Assembly (NCBI RefSeq): GCF_003318295.1
Contig: NZ_QOCW01000020.1
Location: 1-64,000 of the forward strand
DNA: 64,000 bases
From: Bacillus taeanensis
Lineage (GTDB): Bacteria > Bacillota > Bacilli > Bacillales > UBA6769
Direction of reading: 5' to 3'
Shown here: one piece after another, positions 62,395 to 64,000 of the stretch
How positions within the stretch are numbered: the stretch's first letter is position 1
Layout of the letters: each line of letters starts with the position of its first letter
Position numbers and translations under genes: made by a program
The notes under the pieces: model-generated
Databases searched by the model: none
What the model saw: only the letters and a program-made list of their open reading frames with translations
What the model was told of the DNA's origin: nothing

Positions 62395-63852
62395 ATGGAA
62401 AAAGGAAAAGAAACGCAGTATAAAACGCATCAAATTTGGATTAAAAAAGGACATCGGATGTATCCTTATTTTAAAGAAATGGCCCAGAATGCTAAAAACA
62501 TGACCAACACCACAAACTTTTACATCCGACAAGTGTATACAGGTTTGACGCAGGAAAAAGACCTTCAACCGCTGCAAAAAGAAGTCCTAGAAATCATTGA
62601 GGAAAATCTTGATAACATGAATGGCGTGCAGAAATCCTCTTACGTAAAAAAGACTGAGAAAGAAAAAACAAAACCGAAAGAACAACAAAAATCATTCACT
62701 TGTCATGTATTTGAAGCCCCTTCGAAAGCACATCCTTATGTGGATTACAACTTCTTAGATTGTTTATTTAAAGTGACCGCTCAACACGATTATCGTTCCC
62801 TTCCTACGCAAACAAGTCAATCGATTATGAAAACCGTTTTTCAGAACTGGAAATCTTTTTTTTCGAGTTTAAAAGAGTATAAGAAAAACCCAGGTAAATA
62901 CAAAGGAAGACCGAGAATTCCCAAGTACAGCCGTGCTCAGGAAAAAGAAGTGGTGTTTACGAATCAAGATTGTGTGATCAAAGAAAAGAAGTTTTTAAAA
63001 TTTCCTAAAACAAAGGAACGATTAAACATTGGAAAACTGGGAGCTGGAGAAGGAAAGCTGAAACAAGTTCGGGTCATTCCTAAATACGGACAGTATGTCG
63101 TTGAATTAGTTGTGGATGTGCCGTTGAAAAAGGAAGAATATCAAGAAATCAACCGTTTAATGGCGATTGATCTAGGAATTGACAACCTTGCGACCATGGT
63201 GACGAATACAGGAAGCGGACCTGTATTAGTCAAGGGCAAGCATGTCAAATCCATTAATCAGTATTATAACAAAATGAAAGCTCATTATTTTGGCATTTTA
63301 AGACGGGGAAAGGAGCCAAACGAAGGGCCTTTTACATCGAACCGGTTGGAAAAACTACATCAAATCAGACATCGCAAACTGAAGGATCTTTTCCATAAAG
63401 TCAGCTTTTCCATTATGAAACATGCCCAAGAAGAGAACATTGATACGGTCATCATCGGCAAAAATAAGGACTGGAAGCAGTGTTCAACGATGGGGAAACG
63501 AAACAACCAATCGTTTGTAAGCATTCCGCACAGCTTGTTCATTCGTATGATTCAATACAAAGCGAAGGAACAGGGAATCAAGGTCATCTTAACCGAAGAA
63601 TCGTATACGTCCAAAGCGAGCTTCTTGGATGGAGATGAGATTCCAACTTATGGGGAATGCGAGACAAAGAAGACGTTTTCCGGAAAACGGATCAAAAGAG
63701 GGTTGTATCGTTCGAAAGCAGGAATTATTATCAATGCCGATGTAAACGGAGCAGCGAACATTTTGAAAAAAACGTTTCTACGTTTAAAAGGAGAAGATAT
63801 TTTTCATAAAGAAACCATTCATGTATGGCATCCGCAATCAAAAATTGTCTAA
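62395..63852 (+). CDS. tnpB: TnpB RNA-guided nuclease of an IS1341-type element
   Basis: 485 residues, intact. RuvC-I is MAIDLGIDNLATMV and RuvC-III INADVNGAANIL, both with their Asp. The usual RuvC-II Glu (VxxExL) is not at its normal place, which reads TVIIGKNKDWKQ; a Glu in the later EESYTSKASFLD may take over, as described for TnpB groups with rearranged catalytic sites. The CxxC zinc-ribbon pairs are missing. No tnpA is beside it, so it is an orphan. GGGGGTGA precedes the ATG. TnpB cuts DNA under guidance of an RNA made from the element's right end. Confidence 0.88.
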   Translation: MEKGKETQYKTHQIWIKKGHRMYPYFKEMAQNAKNMTNTTNFYIRQVYTGLTQEKDLQPLQKEVLEIIEENLDNMNGVQKSSYVKKTEKEKTKPKEQQKSFTCHVFEAPSKAHPYVDYNFLDCLFKVTAQHDYRSLPTQTSQSIMKTVFQNWKSFFSSLKEYKKNPGKYKGRPRIPKYSRAQEKEVVFTNQDCVIKEKKFLKFPKTKERLNIGKLGAGEGKLKQVRVIPKYGQYVVELVVDVPLKKEEYQEINRLMAIDLGIDNLATMVTNTGSGPVLVKGKHVKSINQYYNKMKAHYFGILRRGKEPNEGPFTSNRLEKLHQIRHRKLKDLFHKVSFSIMKHAQEENIDTVIIGKNKDWKQCSTMGKRNNQSFVSIPHSLFIRMIQYKAKEQGIKVILTEESYTSKASFLDGDEIPTYGECETKKTFSGKRIKRGLYRSKAGIIINADVNGAANILKKTFLRLKGEDIFHKETIHVWHPQSKIV

Positions 63853-64000
63853 AAGAAGTACCGAATGCATGGAAAACATGACAAACGGTATAGAGGGGTT
63901 GGGCGTTTTCAGCACGCCGCTGTGTCAACTCCACTAGTGTTAAGCTTGATGGCACTTAAAAGGTGTAAGAGCCATTGAGAAACATTAGAAACCCCCACTT
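63853..64000 (+). ncRNA. omega-RNA scaffold of the IS1341-type element, cut by window end
   Basis: The sequence after tnpB is GC-richer, has short inverted repeats, and ends TAGAAACCCCCACTT, like the 3' scaffold of known Geobacillus/Bacillus TnpB guide RNAs, which end in a CCCCAC-type motif before the guide. The guide would start immediately beyond the window. Extent at the 5' side is uncertain and may overlap the tnpB end. Confidence 0.6.

Noticed and set aside
1-64000. CRISPR arrays, tRNA or rRNA genes
   Set aside because: No regularly spaced direct repeats, cloverleaf-like segments or rRNA signatures were seen by eye.

Overview
The window reads as chromosome from a low-GC, Gram-positive, endospore-forming Bacillaceae bacterium. 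It carries the sporulation genes spoVS and spoVIF, strong AGGAGG-type ribosome binding sites, sigma-A promoters (TTGACA/TATAAT), tandem glycine riboswitches, CcpA-type cre sites and IS607/IS1341-type elements typical of that family. The species cannot be named from the sequence alone. No rRNA, tRNA or CRISPR array was seen.

Layout. 0-5.5 kb: an Rrf2-type regulator divergent from an NmrA-like NAD(P)-binding oxidoreductase, then a minus-strand operon of ammonium transporter, DUF294 nucleotidyltransferase and DEDDh exonuclease. 5.5-12.2 kb: a MATE efflux protein and a five-gene nickel/peptide-type ABC importer whose promoter carries a Fur-like box. 12.4-15.3 kb: a small membrane-anchored protein and a GH97 alpha-glucosidase. 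15.4-22 kb: a zone of gene decay. It holds a cytochrome bd oxidase operon collapsed by deletion and frameshifts but keeping an intact CydS-like small subunit, a molybdenum hydroxylase operon with a broken catalytic subunit, and a modA remnant. An intact HPr-like gene sits among them. 22-25 kb: a TetR/MMPL pair. 25-29 kb: spoVIF, a broken HPr-like paralogue and a degenerate IS607 element. 29-34.8 kb: prolyl 4-hydroxylase, spoVS, a lipoprotein, an FAH-family hydrolase and an AraC/EamA pair. 34.9-40.2 kb: a CdaR/PucR-type regulator divergent from an M20 amidohydrolase operon with two membrane proteins.

40.2-52.3 kb is the metabolic core, a glycine and serine catabolic locus. Two near-duplicate promoter plus tandem-riboswitch modules drive (a) a HesB-like protein with PurU and (b) GlyA with serine dehydratase SdaAB/SdaAA, followed on the same strand by gcvT, gcvH, gcvPA, gcvPB, a glycine/alanine:cation symporter and lipA. 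Together they would import glycine, split half of it to CO2, NH3 and methylene-THF, condense that C1 unit with a second glycine to serine, and deaminate serine to pyruvate. PurU returns formyl-THF to THF, and LipA makes the lipoyl group for GcvH. Each of the three control regions has a one-mismatch cre site, so the locus looks wired to fire when glycine is high and sugar is low. The symporter is split by a run of eight G.

52.5-64 kb: cobyrinate a,c-diamide synthase with a signal-less BtuF-like protein, an SDR, a patch of gene debris (btuF fragment joined to a histidine-kinase fragment), an orphan sugar-binding protein, an ABC-2 exporter, about 1.1 kb with small minus-strand reading frames, a DUF2269-like membrane protein, a VOC protein, and an orphan TnpB with an SOS-box-like sequence in its promoter. 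The window stops inside the likely TnpB guide RNA.
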